Shown here: positions 38,178-47,625 of the stretch, piece after piece
Layout of the letters: each line of letters opens with the position of its first letter
Numbering within the stretch: position 1 is the stretch's first letter
Source: Rhizobium album
GTDB taxonomy: Bacteria > Pseudomonadota > Alphaproteobacteria > Rhizobiales > Rhizobiaceae
Length of the DNA stretch: 64,000 nt
Reading direction: 5' to 3'
NCBI RefSeq assembly: GCF_003122325.1
Contig: NZ_QFBC01000001.1
Location: forward strand, 744,001-808,000
Notes under the pieces: generated by a model
Told to the model about the DNA's origin: nothing
What the model saw: the letters and a program-made list of their open reading frames with translations, nothing else
Databases searched by the model: none
Translations under genes and position numbers: made by a program

Positions 38178-39668
38178 ATGTCTGCGAAATTCGAAATTTC
38201 CTTCGCCAAATCGGCCCGTATCGAGGGCGCCACGGCCGTTCTTCTCAAGGCCTCGGATGGGGAAGCGCCCGCCGGTGCAGCCGTTGCCGATCCCGCGGGC
38301 GTCTTCGCCAAGGCCGCCAAGGTCGCACGGTTTACCGCTAAGCCGATGTCGGTGCTGGATATCGTGGCGCCGCAGGGCGCCGATGCCGATCGTATTTTCG
38401 TCCTGGGCCTCGGCAAGGCAGCAGACATGACGGCGCATGACTGGCTCAGGGCTGGCGGCATCGCCGCCTCGAAGATCGGCAAGAGCGAATCGGTCGTGGT
38501 TTTTCTCGATGCCCCCGGTCTCGACGTGCAGCCGGCCCAGGCCGCCGATTTTGCCCTCGGCCTGCTTCTGCGCGCCTACAGCTTCGACACCTACAAGACG
38601 AAGAAGGGCGAGGACGACGACAAGGCCAAGGCCTCGACCGTCAAGGTCACCATCGTGACGGCCGACTCATCGACGGCGCAGAAGGCCTTTGCCGTTGCGC
38701 GAGCCGTTGCCGACGGCGTCAATCTTGCCAGAGACCTGGTCAACGAACCCGCCAACATCCTCGGCCCGGAAGAATTCGCCGCCAAGGCGAAGGAACTGGA
38801 GAAGCTCGGCGTCGATGTCGAGATCCTGACGGAAAAGGAAATGCGCAAGCTCGGCATGGGCGCGCTGCTCGGCGTTGCCCAGGGTTCCGTGCGTCCGCCG
38901 CGCCTCGTCGTCATGCACTGGAAAGGGGCGAAGAAGGAGCAGCCGGTCGCTTTCGTCGGCAAGGGCGTGGTCTTCGACACCGGCGGTATTTCCATCAAGC
39001 CGGCCGCCGGCATGGAAGAGATGAAGGGCGACATGGGTGGCGCCGCTGCCGTGACCGGCCTGATGCATGTGCTGGCCGCCCGCAAGGCCAAGGTCAACGC
39101 CATCGGCATCATCGGCCTCGTCGAGAACATGCCGGACGGCAACGCCCAGCGCCCCGGCGATATCGTCACCTCGATGTCCGGCCAGACGATCGAGGTGATC
39201 AACACCGATGCCGAAGGCCGCCTCGTGCTCTGCGATGCCCTGTGGTATTGCAACGAGCACTTCAAGCCGAAGTTCATGATCAACCTCGCGACGCTCACCG
39301 GTGCGATCATCGTCGCGCTCGGCAATACCCATGCCGGCCTGTTCACCAACAGCGATTCGCTGGCTGCCGAGCTGACGGAAGCCGGTCTTGCGACGGACGA
39401 GAAGCTGTGGCGCATGCCGCTCGGCAAGGAATACGACAAGATGATCGACAGCAAGTTCGCCGACATGAAGAACACTGGCGGACGCCATGCCGGCGCGATC
39501 ACGGCGGCACAGTTCCTCAAGCGTTTTGTCGGCGAGACGCCGTGGGCGCATCTCGACGTCGCCGGCACGGCGATGTCGTCGCCGTCGAACGAGATCAACC
39601 AGTCCTGGGGATCGGGTTTTGGCGTGCGGCTGCTGGATCAATTGGTCCGCGCCCGTTACGAGGTCTGA
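38178..39668 (+). CDS. pepA: Leucyl aminopeptidase
   Basis: A 496-residue M17 aminopeptidase, hexameric and dependent on two metal ions. The core carries [20 protein letters not shown] (catalytic Lys and metal ligands), [11 protein letters not shown] and [14 protein letters not shown] (catalytic Arg). Cytoplasmic. In E. coli the homologue also binds DNA at promoters. Followed after seven bases by holC, the conserved pair. Confidence 0.97.
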   Translation: MSAKFEISFAKSARIEGATAVLLKASDGEAPAGAAVADPAGVFAKAAKVARFTAKPMSVLDIVAPQGADADRIFVLGLGKAADMTAHDWLRAGGIAASKIGKSESVVVFLDAPGLDVQPAQAADFALGLLLRAYSFDTYKTKKGEDDDKAKASTVKVTIVTADSSTAQKAFAVARAVADGVNLARDLVNEPANILGPEEFAAKAKELEKLGVDVEILTEKEMRKLGMGALLGVAQGSVRPPRLVVMHWKGAKKEQPVAFVGKGVVFDTGGISIKPAAGMEEMKGDMGGAAAVTGLMHVLAARKAKVNAIGIIGLVENMPDGNAQRPGDIVTSMSGQTIEVINTDAEGRLVLCDALWYCNEHFKPKFMINLATLTGAIIVALGNTHAGLFTNSDSLAAELTEAGLATDEKLWRMPLGKEYDKMIDSKFADMKNTGGRHAGAITAAQFLKRFVGETPWAHLDVAGTAMSSPSNEINQSWGSGFGVRLLDQLVRARYEV

Positions 39669-39675
39669 GACGGGC

Positions 39676-40125
39676 GTGACCGAAGTCCTGTTCTACCATC
39701 TGACGGAGAGCAAGCTGGAAGACGCCTTGCCGCCGCTGCTCGACAAGAGCGTCGAGCGCGGCTGGCGGGTTGCCGTCCAGATGAACGACGCCGCCTTGCG
39801 CGACAAGCTCGATGGCCATCTCTGGACGTTTCGCGACGACAGCTTTCTGGCGCATGGTCTCGATGGCGAGGAGATGGCGGAGGAGCAGCCGGTGCTCTTG
39901 ACGCTGACCACGGACAATGTGAACGGCGCGACCGTGCGTTTCATCATCGACGGCGCCGAGCCGCCGCCGCTGGATGCCTATGAACGCGTCGTCTTCATGT
40001 TCGACGGCTACGACCAGGGCCAGCTCGAAGCGGCCAGAGGCCAGTGGAAGAAGTTGAAGGGCGAGGGGCACACGCTGACCTACTGGCAGCAGAATGCCGA
40101 GGGCCGCTGGGAGAAAAAGGGATAA
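39676..40125 (+). CDS. holC: DNA polymerase III chi subunit
   Basis: A 149-residue HolC homologue beginning TEVLFYHLTESKLEDALPPL, with the FRDDSFLAHG and VVFMFDGYD motifs. Chi links the clamp loader to SSB. The start is a GTG seven bases after pepA; a longer frame inside pepA is not credible. A G+C-rich hairpin starts right at the stop. Confidence 0.93.
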   Translation: MTEVLFYHLTESKLEDALPPLLDKSVERGWRVAVQMNDAALRDKLDGHLWTFRDDSFLAHGLDGEEMAEEQPVLLTLTTDNVNGATVRFIIDGAEPPPLDAYERVVFMFDGYDQGQLEAARGQWKKLKGEGHTLTYWQQNAEGRWEKKG

Positions 40126-40143
40126 GGGCGGCTTCCGCCGCCC
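40126..40143. terminator. Hairpin at the holC/galactose dehydrogenase convergence
   Basis: GGGCGGC (40126-40132), TTCC, GCCGCCC (40137-40143), a perfect seven-base stem beginning directly after the holC stop. No T-run follows on either strand, so termination would be weak or factor assisted. Confidence 0.4.
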
Positions 40144-40167
40144 TCCAATCCCAATCGAAGCCCATCT

Positions 40168-41094
40168 TTAATCGAAGAACGAATCGACGAATTTGCGCCG
40201 GCCGAGCATGAAGGCATCGGCGACATGCGTCAGCGGCGCCAGGTCGACATCCGACTGGCCGGCGGCGACGAGGGCGGCAAAACGCGCGTAGAGCGCCGGA
40301 TATTCGGCTTCCGGCGCGGAGAACTTCAGTTCGCCATTCACCGAGAGCTTGGCGCCGCCTTCGGAGAGCACCATTTCGCCCGCATCCGTGGCGGCAACGA
40401 TATCCCAGCTCTGCTTGCCGGTCTGGCGCCAGTCGAATTCGGCATGCACGTCGAGGCCGGCAATGTCGGTGAAGCGGAGATCGGCGGCAATCGGCGCATC
40501 GCGGTTTTCCGGAAATTCCAGGCTGGCCTTGGTGAGGAAGATCGCCCGCGGCAGGATATACGTGACGATCGACAGCGCGTTGATGCCCGGATCGAAGATG
40601 CCGAGACCGCCGGCCTGCCAGATCCAGTCCTGGTTCGGATGCCAGTGACGCACGTCTTCCTTCCAGATGACGTTGACGCTGCGGATGGTGGTGGCGGCGA
40701 GGAACGCCTTGGCGGCTTCCACGGCCGGCGCATAACGTGAATGCCAGCTGGCGAACAGCGTCAGGCCCTTTTCATCGGCGCTCCGCTTGAGGTCCTGTAC
40801 TTCGCTCAGGGTGGCGCCCGGCGGCTTTTCGAGGAAGACGTGCTTGCCGGCGGCAAGTGCCGCATGGGCCGCCTCGTAGCGATACTGCGGCGGCATGCAC
40901 AGCGAGACGGCATCGATGTCCGGCACGGCTTCCAGCATCGCGCCGATGGTCGGATAGCTCGGGATGCCCTCCACCGTGCCGTGACGACTCGCGGTGGCCG
41001 TCAGTTCGTAGCTGCCGTTGGCGGCGATGGCGGGGAGGTGCTGGTCGCGGACGATCTTGCCGACGCCGACGATGGCGAGCTTGATGGGGGCCAT
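40168..41094 (-). CDS. Gfo/Idh/MocA oxidoreductase, probable D-galactose 1-dehydrogenase
   Basis: A 308-residue NAD(P)-dependent enzyme. The Rossmann start is LAIVGVGKIVRDQHLPAIA and the family motif EKPPGATLSE holds the conserved lysine. The overall sequence (for example NQDWIWQAGGLGIFDPGINA) resembles Gal-type D-galactose 1-dehydrogenases of rhizobia and pseudomonads, first step of the De Ley-Doudoroff route. That substrate is an inference from resemblance; other aldose substrates are possible. Monocistronic, between two other transcription units. Confidence 0.82.
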   Translation of the reverse strand: MAPIKLAIVGVGKIVRDQHLPAIAANGSYELTATASRHGTVEGIPSYPTIGAMLEAVPDIDAVSLCMPPQYRYEAAHAALAAGKHVFLEKPPGATLSEVQDLKRSADEKGLTLFASWHSRYAPAVEAAKAFLAATTIRSVNVIWKEDVRHWHPNQDWIWQAGGLGIFDPGINALSIVTYILPRAIFLTKASLEFPENRDAPIAADLRFTDIAGLDVHAEFDWRQTGKQSWDIVAATDAGEMVLSEGGAKLSVNGELKFSAPEAEYPALYARFAALVAAGQSDVDLAPLTHVADAFMLGRRKFVDSFFD

Positions 41095-41159
41095 GATGGG
41101 AATGCTCTTTGACGGGTGTTTCGCTAGAATTAGGTCTGTTTATCCGGCAGTCTTAGCAG

Positions 41160-41188
41160 AAAGCCGCCCTTCGGCAAGGGCGGCTTTT
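41160..41188 (-). terminator. Terminator downstream of the polysaccharide deacetylase gene
   Basis: GCCGCCCTT (41163-41171) and AAGGGCGGC (41176-41184) form a nine-base stem with a four-base loop. Short T-runs flank it on both strands, and it lies just beyond the leftward deacetylase stop. Confidence 0.75.
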
Positions 41189-41219
41189 GCGGTATCCGGT
41201 ACGGAAAGACGGCGCGATT

Positions 41220-42068
41220 TTATTCGGCGGAGGCCATCAGCATCGAGTTCGGCATGCGGCTGCGCTTGTAGCGGAGCGTCACGACCTTGTAACCGTCGCT
41301 CTTCAACTGGGCGAGAAGGGCGGGCAGCATGATGGCCGTGCGCTTGTGGATGTCGTGCATCAGGATGATGCCGCTGCCGCGCCGGCGAAGCGTGTCCATC
41401 GTCCGCATGGTGACGGCTGACGGTCCGACCTTGAAATAATCCTTCGAATCGACGTCGACGTCGAGGACGACCAGGCCGCGGCTTGAAAGCGCGCTGCGCA
41501 GCCGGCGGCTATCGGAGAGATAGGGGAAGCGGAAGAAGCCGGCATTGACCGCCGTCGCCTTTTCGACCGCCTTCTCGCCGCGGGCGATTTCGGACAGGGC
41601 GCTGTCGTATCCCATGCCGGCGAGGTTGCTGTGGCGGTAGGTGTGGGTGCCGATGGTGTGGCCGCGCTGCACGACCTTGCGGGCGATCGACGGATAGGTT
41701 TCCGCCATCTGGCCGACCATCAGGAAGGTGGCCTTGACGCCGTAGCCGTCGAGGATATCGAGCACCTTTTCCGTCTTGCCGGGCATCGGGCCGTCATCGA
41801 AGGTCAGGATCACTTCCTTGGGGCGCAGCTTCAGTTCGCCGAGCGAACCGACGGTCAGCGTGCGGCCGGAAAGTCCGCCGGGATGGCTTGGCTTGACCCA
41901 GGCGGCCGGTTCCATCTCCACGGGCTCGCTCGCACCCTTCTTGTGGTGCATCGGCGTGGTCGCCGCAAACGAGGTCTTGAGAGAGCCGGTTTCGGGAGAG
42001 GGCTTGGTGCCGCAGCCCGCCAGGGCAAGGGCCACGGCAAGCAGTGGGAAAAGAAGACGTGACGACAT
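41220..42068 (-). CDS. Polysaccharide deacetylase (NodB-like) lipoprotein
   Basis: A 282-residue exported esterase. The signal peptide ends in the lipobox LALAGC, so the protein is probably lipid anchored in the envelope. The NodB domain is intact: catalytic Asp and metal Asp in LTFDDGP, metal histidines in HTIGTHTYRH, FFRFPY, and the catalytic His in ILMHDIHK. Family enzymes remove N- or O-acetyl groups from chitin oligomers, peptidoglycan or exopolysaccharide; the substrate here is unknown. It is not a nod-cluster gene. ATG 42068 chosen over an upstream TTG. Confidence 0.88.
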   Translation of the reverse strand: MSSRLLFPLLAVALALAGCGTKPSPETGSLKTSFAATTPMHHKKGASEPVEMEPAAWVKPSHPGGLSGRTLTVGSLGELKLRPKEVILTFDDGPMPGKTEKVLDILDGYGVKATFLMVGQMAETYPSIARKVVQRGHTIGTHTYRHSNLAGMGYDSALSEIARGEKAVEKATAVNAGFFRFPYLSDSRRLRSALSSRGLVVLDVDVDSKDYFKVGPSAVTMRTMDTLRRRGSGIILMHDIHKRTAIMLPALLAQLKSDGYKVVTLRYKRSRMPNSMLMASAE

Positions 42069-42181
42069 CAAATCACTCAACAAATCGATAATGTTGAGCA
42101 AGTTTTCTCGATTATGGTTAATGAAGCGTTTCCGCCGTGCTGCGGATTTTAACTATTCCGCATGCAGTAGACAGATGGCGG

Positions 42182-44071
42182 TTATCCCGCCATCGCCTCT
42201 TCGTATTCGGCGGACAATTCCAGCCACTGCTCTTCCGCCTCGTTCAGCCTGGCAAGTGCCGCCGCGCGCTCCTTGGACTTGGTAACCGCCTTGTCGGGAG
42301 ATTTTTCGTAGAGCGCGGGATCTTCAAGTTCCTTGTCGAGGAGTTGAATCTGCTTGTTCAGCTTTTCCGTCAAGGATTCGAGATCGTTGATCTTTTTCTT
42401 CAGCGGTGCATAGGCGGCACGCTTTTCCGCCGCTGCCTTGCGCTGGTCGGCCTTGTTGCGGCTGTCGTCGGCCGCATCCGCCTTGGCAGCGCCGCTTTTG
42501 GGCTTGGAACTGGAGACGACGATGCTGCGATAGTCCTCCAGGTCGCCGTCGTAATTGGTCACCGTGCCGTCGCGCACCAGCCAGAGCCGGTCGACGGTCG
42601 CCTCGATCAGGTGCCGGTCATGCGAGATGAGGATAACTGCGCCCGGATAGTCGTTCAGCGCCTGGATCAGTGCATTGCGGCTGTCGATGTCGAGGTGGTT
42701 GGTCGGTTCGTCGAGGATCAGCAGGTTCGGCGCGTCGAAGGCGGCGATGCCCATCAGCAGCCGTGCCTTTTCGCCGCCCGAGAGATCCTTGGCCGGCGTG
42801 TCCATCTTCTCCGTCGCCAGTCCCATCTGCGCGACGCGGGCGCGCACCTTGGCTTCCGGTGCTTCCGGCATCAGCCGGCGCACATGTTCGACGGCGCTGT
42901 CCTTCGGCACGAGGTCGTCCAGCTGGTGCTGCGCGAAGAAGCCGATCTTCAGGTTCGGCGCCGTCCGCACTTCGCCGGTCTCGGCGGCGAGCTTGCCGGA
43001 AATGAATTTCGCGAAGGTCGACTTGCCGTTGCCGTTCGAGCCGAGCAGCGCGATGCGGTCGTCATTGTCGATGCGCAGGTTGAGGCGCGTCAGGATCGGC
43101 TTGCCGGGCGTATAGCCGACGGCACCGCTCTGGATGGCGATGATCGGCGAGGCGGGCTGCTTTTCCGGTTCGGGAAAGGTAAAGCCCTGCACATGGTCTT
43201 CGATGACCGCGGCAACGGTGCCCATGCGCTCCAGCGCCTTGATGCGGCTCTGCGCCTGCCGCGCCTTGGTGGCCTTGGCGCGGAAGCGGTCGATAAAACT
43301 CTGCAGGTGCTTGCGGGCCGCGTCGTTCTTCGCCTTCGCCTTCATCTGCAGCTCGTCTGCTTCCGCCTTCTGGCGTTCGAACTGGTCGTAGGAACCGCGA
43401 TAGAAGGTGAGCTTCTTCTGGTCGAGATGAATGATCGAGTTGACCGCGGTGTTCAGAAGATCCCGGTCGTGGCTGATGATGATCACGGTGTAGGGGTAGC
43501 GGCGGATATAATCTTCCAGCCACAGCGTGCCCTCGAGGTCGAGATAGTTGGTCGGTTCGTCGAGCAGCAAGAGGTCCGGCTCGGAGAACAGCACCGCGGC
43601 AAGCGCCACACGCATGCGCCAGCCACCGGAGAAACTGGAGGCGGGTCGGGCCTGCGCCTCATGGTCGAAACCGAGGCCGGAGAGGATGCTGGCGGCACGC
43701 GCTTCGGCCGAATGCGCCTGGATATCGGCAAGCCGCGTCTGGATTTCGGCGATCCGGTGCGGATCCTTTGCCGTGACGGCCTCGGCGAGCAGGGCCTCGC
43801 GCTCCTTGTCCGCCTTCAGCACGATCGTGATCAGCGATTCTTCGGTGCCCGGCGCCTCCTGCGCCACCTGCCCGATGCGTGCATTGCGCGGCATCGATAC
43901 CGATCCGCTCTCGCTTTCCATCTCGCCTGTGATGATGCGGAAGAGCGTGGATTTGCCGGCGCCGTTTCTGCCGACGAGGCCGGCTTTCGTGCCCGCCGGA
44001 AGCGTCACGTTGGCCTGGTCGATGAGCAGGCGCCCGGCGATGCGGGCCGAAAGATTGGTTATCGTAATCAT
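42182..44071 (-). CDS. ABC-F family ATP-binding protein
   Basis: A 629-residue soluble protein with two ABC ATPase domains: Walker A motifs GRNGAGKST and GSNGNGKST, signatures FSGGWRMR and LSGGEKAR, and Walker B LLLDEPTNYLD and LILDEPTNHLD. There are no membrane segments. A linker rich in Lys/Ala joins the domains and a coiled-coil tail ends the chain (LEYEEAM-like). ABC-F proteins act on the ribosome E-site or in stress. The start MITITNLSARI is taken rather than an ATG nine codons upstream. Confidence 0.93.
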   Translation of the reverse strand: MITITNLSARIAGRLLIDQANVTLPAGTKAGLVGRNGAGKSTLFRIITGEMESESGSVSMPRNARIGQVAQEAPGTEESLITIVLKADKEREALLAEAVTAKDPHRIAEIQTRLADIQAHSAEARAASILSGLGFDHEAQARPASSFSGGWRMRVALAAVLFSEPDLLLLDEPTNYLDLEGTLWLEDYIRRYPYTVIIISHDRDLLNTAVNSIIHLDQKKLTFYRGSYDQFERQKAEADELQMKAKAKNDAARKHLQSFIDRFRAKATKARQAQSRIKALERMGTVAAVIEDHVQGFTFPEPEKQPASPIIAIQSGAVGYTPGKPILTRLNLRIDNDDRIALLGSNGNGKSTFAKFISGKLAAETGEVRTAPNLKIGFFAQHQLDDLVPKDSAVEHVRRLMPEAPEAKVRARVAQMGLATEKMDTPAKDLSGGEKARLLMGIAAFDAPNLLILDEPTNHLDIDSRNALIQALNDYPGAVILISHDRHLIEATVDRLWLVRDGTVTNYDGDLEDYRSIVVSSSKPKSGAAKADAADDSRNKADQRKAAAEKRAAYAPLKKKINDLESLTEKLNKQIQLLDKELEDPALYEKSPDKAVTKSKERAAALARLNEAEEQWLELSAEYEEAMAG

Positions 44072-44445
44072 GTCGGCGTTTTCGCCGAACTCCGCCATGA
44101 ACGCAAGAGCAGGATAGGAATGTCGCTTTGCATGAAAGGCCGTCGTTTTGCCTGCGGAGAGAGTGAAATATTATGCAACTATGCCGCGCTTTTAATCAAT
44201 TAAAGAAGTATGACGCCAGAAATTTGCCTGCGATTGATGTTTCTTAAGTTGATTTTTGTCAATTCCATCGATTTTTTTGGAGGAAACGAAGCAACGGAAA
44301 TGATTATCTTCGGAATATTTCAGCAGAATCAGCAATATATCAGTCGTAACGATTTTTTAATTACGTTGCCATATTGTGTTTCCTTATAAAGAACGCCGTC
44401 TACAGGGGGCGGCGATCCGATATCCATTTCCTGGTGACCAATCGC
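44072..44445. other. AT-rich divergent intergenic region
   Basis: The stretch from about 44165 to 44395 is markedly AT-rich compared with its surroundings and has no credible frame. It separates the leftward ABC-F gene from the rightward small membrane protein. TATAAA at 44385-44390 could be a -10 for the latter, with TTACGT 18 bases upstream. Nothing else recognisable. Confidence 0.55.
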
Positions 44446-44745
44446 ATGAACCGTGTCGTCGTTGCGGCCCATTTCTGTCTGTTTCTGACGCTGCTGATCG
44501 TGGTCTGGGCGTTGCCGAGCGGACGTTTCGTGCTTGTCGTCACCGACCCGTCCGCGCCGCCGGCGCATATGCTGTCGGTCATCGGCGGTGCCGGAGGGGC
44601 TTTTGTTGGTCCCGGCCGCCTTCCATGGATGGCGATCGCCTATTCCGACGCAGAGGGTTTTCCCACACGTCTCATGCAATCCGGAGCACTGCTGGTGCTC
44701 AATCATAGTCTGGCTGCTGGCTGCCTACAGAGGGATCTCAAATGA
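44446..44745 (+). CDS. Small membrane protein coupled to chemotaxis receptor
   Basis: A 99-residue protein with one N-terminal hydrophobic segment ([20 protein letters not shown]) followed by an exported or periplasmic part with [20 protein letters not shown]. It resembles no family I know. Its stop overlaps the receptor ATG (ATGA), which implies translational coupling and a shared job. It may be a periplasmic or membrane accessory of the receptor. Confidence 0.7.
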   Translation: MNRVVVAAHFCLFLTLLIVVWALPSGRFVLVVTDPSAPPAHMLSVIGGAGGAFVGPGRLPWMAIAYSDAEGFPTRLMQSGALLVLNHSLAAGCLQRDLK

Positions 44746-46340
44746 ATGCCTTGAATCGACTGCGAGAGAAGATCGCTCCTGCCATCTTCGGGCTTGTCTG
44801 GATCAACGTTCTGCTCATCATCGTTCATACGATCTTTCGCGAGCAGGGTTTCGAGATCTTTCCGGTGCTGGCTGCCGTCATCGTCGCGGCTGCCGTCAGC
44901 GTCGGCTGGGTGACGGATCGCACCGGCCCGACGACACGCGTGGTGACGTCGATGGCGCATGCGGCAACGGTGGCGATCCTCGTCTACACCTTTTCCGGAT
45001 CGCCGCTGCAGATCGACATCCACATGTATTTCTTCGCCTCGCTGGCGATCTGTGCCGCCTGGGTCGATTGGCGCGCCCTGATCGCCTATTCGGCACTGGT
45101 GGCCGTTCATCACCTTCTCCTGTTCGTTGCAGCGCCCCTTGCCGTTTTCCCCGGCGAGTCCGATTTCAGCCGGGTCGTCCTGCATGCCGTCGTGCTGATC
45201 CTGCAGACGGCGGTCCTGATCACGCTGGTGCGCGCCGTCAGCCTGTCGTTCTCCTCGGCGGAAAACGCCATTACCCTGGCCCAGGAGGCCCAACGCAACG
45301 AAAAGGACATGTCGGAGCGGGCACGCAGCGCCGACCGCCAGGCCGAAGAACAGCGCCGCCAGCATGAGCAGGAGCGCCAGACCGAGGCGGCGGCACTGGA
45401 ATTTGCCGTCGAAAAGCTCAAGACGGCCCTTTCGGCGCTGTCGCGTGGCGATCTTGCCTGCCGCATTTCGGAAAACTTCAAGGGCGATCTCGACGGCCTG
45501 CGCAGTTCCTTCAACCTGTCGGTGGAAAATCTCGAGGCCGCCATCGGCCAGGTCAGCTCGATCACCAACAGCGTGCGCAACGGCGCAAGCCAGATCAGCG
45601 AAGCCACGCAGGACCTCTCCGCCCGCACCGAGCGCCAGGCAGCCTCCATCGAGGAAACCCTAAGCTCGCTGACGCTGGTGACGGAGGCGGTGCGGCGCAC
45701 CAGCACCGTCGCCGATACCGTCGGCAAACTGGTGGCCCATACCAGCAGCAGCGCCGAACGCTCCGGCCAGATCGTCACCACCGCCGTCGATGCCATGGGC
45801 CGGATCGAAACCTCGTCGCGCGAGATTTCCAACATTATCGGCGTCATCGACGAGATCGCCTTCCAGACGAACCTGCTGGCGCTGAATGCCGGCGTCGAAG
45901 CAGCGCGTGCGGGCGAAGCCGGCAAGGGGTTCGCCGTCGTGGCGCAGGAGGTGCGTGAACTGGCCCAGCGCTCGGCGACCGCTGCCAAGGAGATCAAGCA
46001 GCTGATCAATGCGTCTGGCGAACACGTCAACAGCGGCGTCACGCTGGTCGGCGAGGCCGGCGAAGCCTTGCGCGCCATTGCCGGCCAGGTCGCCGAAATG
46101 AGCACCCACATCGCCACCATCGTTTCCGGTGCGCGCGAACAGGCAGCCGGTCTTTCGGAAATCAACTCGGCGATTTCCAGCATCGACAGCAATACGCAGC
46201 GCAATGCCGCAATGGTGGAGGAATCGTCCGCCGCGACGGTTGCGCTGGCCAACGAGGCGACGACGCTTGAGGATCTGCTGTCGCGGTTCCGCACGGCGAC
46301 AAGGGCATCCGGGCCGGCACGGCACCGCTACGCCGCCTGA
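44742..46340 (+). CDS. Methyl-accepting chemotaxis protein with histidine-rich membrane domain
   Basis: A 532-residue receptor. The first 165 residues form about five membrane helices with little periplasmic loop and hold His29, His73, His94 ([10 protein letters not shown]), His123, His124 (VAVHHLLLF) and His148. A coiled linker and HAMP-like segment follow (about 185-260). The signalling tip is [20 protein letters not shown]. No C-terminal CheR pentapeptide is present. Signals to CheA/CheW. The input ligand is unknown. The intramembrane histidines could bind heme or metal. Confidence 0.9.
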   Translation: MNALNRLREKIAPAIFGLVWINVLLIIVHTIFREQGFEIFPVLAAVIVAAAVSVGWVTDRTGPTTRVVTSMAHAATVAILVYTFSGSPLQIDIHMYFFASLAICAAWVDWRALIAYSALVAVHHLLLFVAAPLAVFPGESDFSRVVLHAVVLILQTAVLITLVRAVSLSFSSAENAITLAQEAQRNEKDMSERARSADRQAEEQRRQHEQERQTEAAALEFAVEKLKTALSALSRGDLACRISENFKGDLDGLRSSFNLSVENLEAAIGQVSSITNSVRNGASQISEATQDLSARTERQAASIEETLSSLTLVTEAVRRTSTVADTVGKLVAHTSSSAERSGQIVTTAVDAMGRIETSSREISNIIGVIDEIAFQTNLLALNAGVEAARAGEAGKGFAVVAQEVRELAQRSATAAKEIKQLINASGEHVNSGVTLVGEAGEALRAIAGQVAEMSTHIATIVSGAREQAAGLSEINSAISSIDSNTQRNAAMVEESSAATVALANEATTLEDLLSRFRTATRASGPARHRYAA

Positions 46341-46369
46341 CGCACCGGGCGGCCCAAACACGAAGACAG

Positions 46370-46402
46370 AAAAAGCCGCGGTTCACATGAACTGCGGCTT
46401 TT
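46370..46402. terminator. Bidirectional terminator between receptor and GGDEF genes
   Basis: AAAAGCCGC-G-GTTC (to 46384) and GAAC-T-GCGGCTTTT (from 46389) form a ten-base stem with one mismatch, with A-run before and T-run after. It can end transcripts from both convergent genes. Confidence 0.85.
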
Positions 46403-46423
46403 CCGTTTTCAGCAAGGACTGGT

Positions 46424-47458
46424 TCAGCCGGCGATCCGGATCGGATGCCGGGCGTTCTTCTTGGCGGCGGCGAGCGCTGTTTCCGCGTTGACCTGCAACT
46501 GTGCCGCCGAACCTGCCGAGGAGGAGAGGGCAACACCGATCGAAACCGCCAGCGCGTCGTCGGCACCGGTATCGGAGGTGGCGAAAACCAGGTTCTCCTC
46601 GATGGTGCCGCGAAGCCGTTCGCTAATGGCCAGAACATCGTTCTGATCGACATCGCGGAATAGGAAAGCGAAATCATCGCCGCCGATGCGGGCGACGAAG
46701 TCGTTCTTTTTCACCGATTTCCGGAAAATCGCCGCAAGGCGCTTCAGCAGCCGGTTGCCTGCCTGCTGGCCATATCTGGAGTTGACGAGACCGAAATGGT
46801 CGATATCGGCGAGGACGACCGCCGTGCGTTCGGGCACGCCGCCTTCGGCATAAAGCGTTTCAAGCCGTGCCCGGAAGGCGATGCGGTTGGGCAATTGCGT
46901 CAGCTTGTCGACGACCATCGTTTTTTCGACGGCGCCTATACCGCTACCGATCCTGTCGAGCGCCGCCGCCCCGTCGCCGAGCGTCTTGCCCAGGGCGGTT
47001 TCGGCGGTGACGAATTCGGTCATCGCAGCCATGAGATAGTCGAGCGAGGCGAGCGTTTCGGTGAGATCGGTAGTGTCTTCGCGTAGCGAGTGACCCGTCA
47101 GTTCCAGGGCGCGCATGAACGACCGCTTGTGCGACAGGCCGGTGGCGACCTGTTCCTTGAGGTTACGCAGCAACACGCCGCTTTCCGCCTGCGCCTTGAC
47201 GGCGGCAATGCCACAATAACCGATCAGGCGATGATAGAAGCCCATTTCGTCAAGCTCCGACTGCCGCGGCTGTTCGCCGAGCGCGGAAAAATCCGCCGAC
47301 AGTTCCGGGTTGCGACCGGAAAGCGCCTCGTAGACGAGTTCGTAGTTGCGGGGCAGGGCCGTTATGCCGCGCCGTGCCATCACCTGCAAGATCCTGCGAG
47401 CATCGGCGGATACGGATTCACCGCCATCCTTTGCTATCGCCACCAAAGCATTGTTCAT
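46424..47458 (-). CDS. GGDEF-domain protein (putative diguanylate cyclase)
   Basis: A 344-residue cytoplasmic protein. The N-terminal 150 residues are helical and unassigned; the GGDEF domain follows (DKLTQLPNRIAFRARLETLY at its start). The active-site motif is GGDDF (259-263), a conservative variant of GG(D/E)EF. The product-inhibition RxxD site is KKND, so feedback by c-di-GMP is probably lost. Cyclase activity is plausible and not certain. The frame extends upstream, but MNNALVA is the sensible start. Confidence 0.85.
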   Translation of the reverse strand: MNNALVAIAKDGGESVSADARRILQVMARRGITALPRNYELVYEALSGRNPELSADFSALGEQPRQSELDEMGFYHRLIGYCGIAAVKAQAESGVLLRNLKEQVATGLSHKRSFMRALELTGHSLREDTTDLTETLASLDYLMAAMTEFVTAETALGKTLGDGAAALDRIGSGIGAVEKTMVVDKLTQLPNRIAFRARLETLYAEGGVPERTAVVLADIDHFGLVNSRYGQQAGNRLLKRLAAIFRKSVKKNDFVARIGGDDFAFLFRDVDQNDVLAISERLRGTIEENLVFATSDTGADDALAVSIGVALSSSAGSAAQLQVNAETALAAAKKNARHPIRIAG

Positions 47459-47595
47459 GATCGGCCCCGCTCTTTCGGCCGTCTTGTTGTCGTGCGGCCC
47501 ACACCCTCCGCTATGCGGCCGCGACGTTAACATCGACTGAACATGCCGGCATGCCGGTGCATTTCTCGGTCAATGCGGTTAATGACGGCTTGCCC

Positions 47596-47625
47596 GCCTC
47601 ACATCCACCTGCCTCACATCCACCT
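47596..47625. repeat. 15-bp perfect tandem duplication at the dinB stop codon
   Basis: GCCTCACATCCACCT occurs twice head to tail (47596-47610 and 47611-47625). The copy nearer the gene encodes the last codons and TGA stop of the DinB protein, so the stop codon itself is duplicated. It looks like a recent slippage event. Confidence 0.7.
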
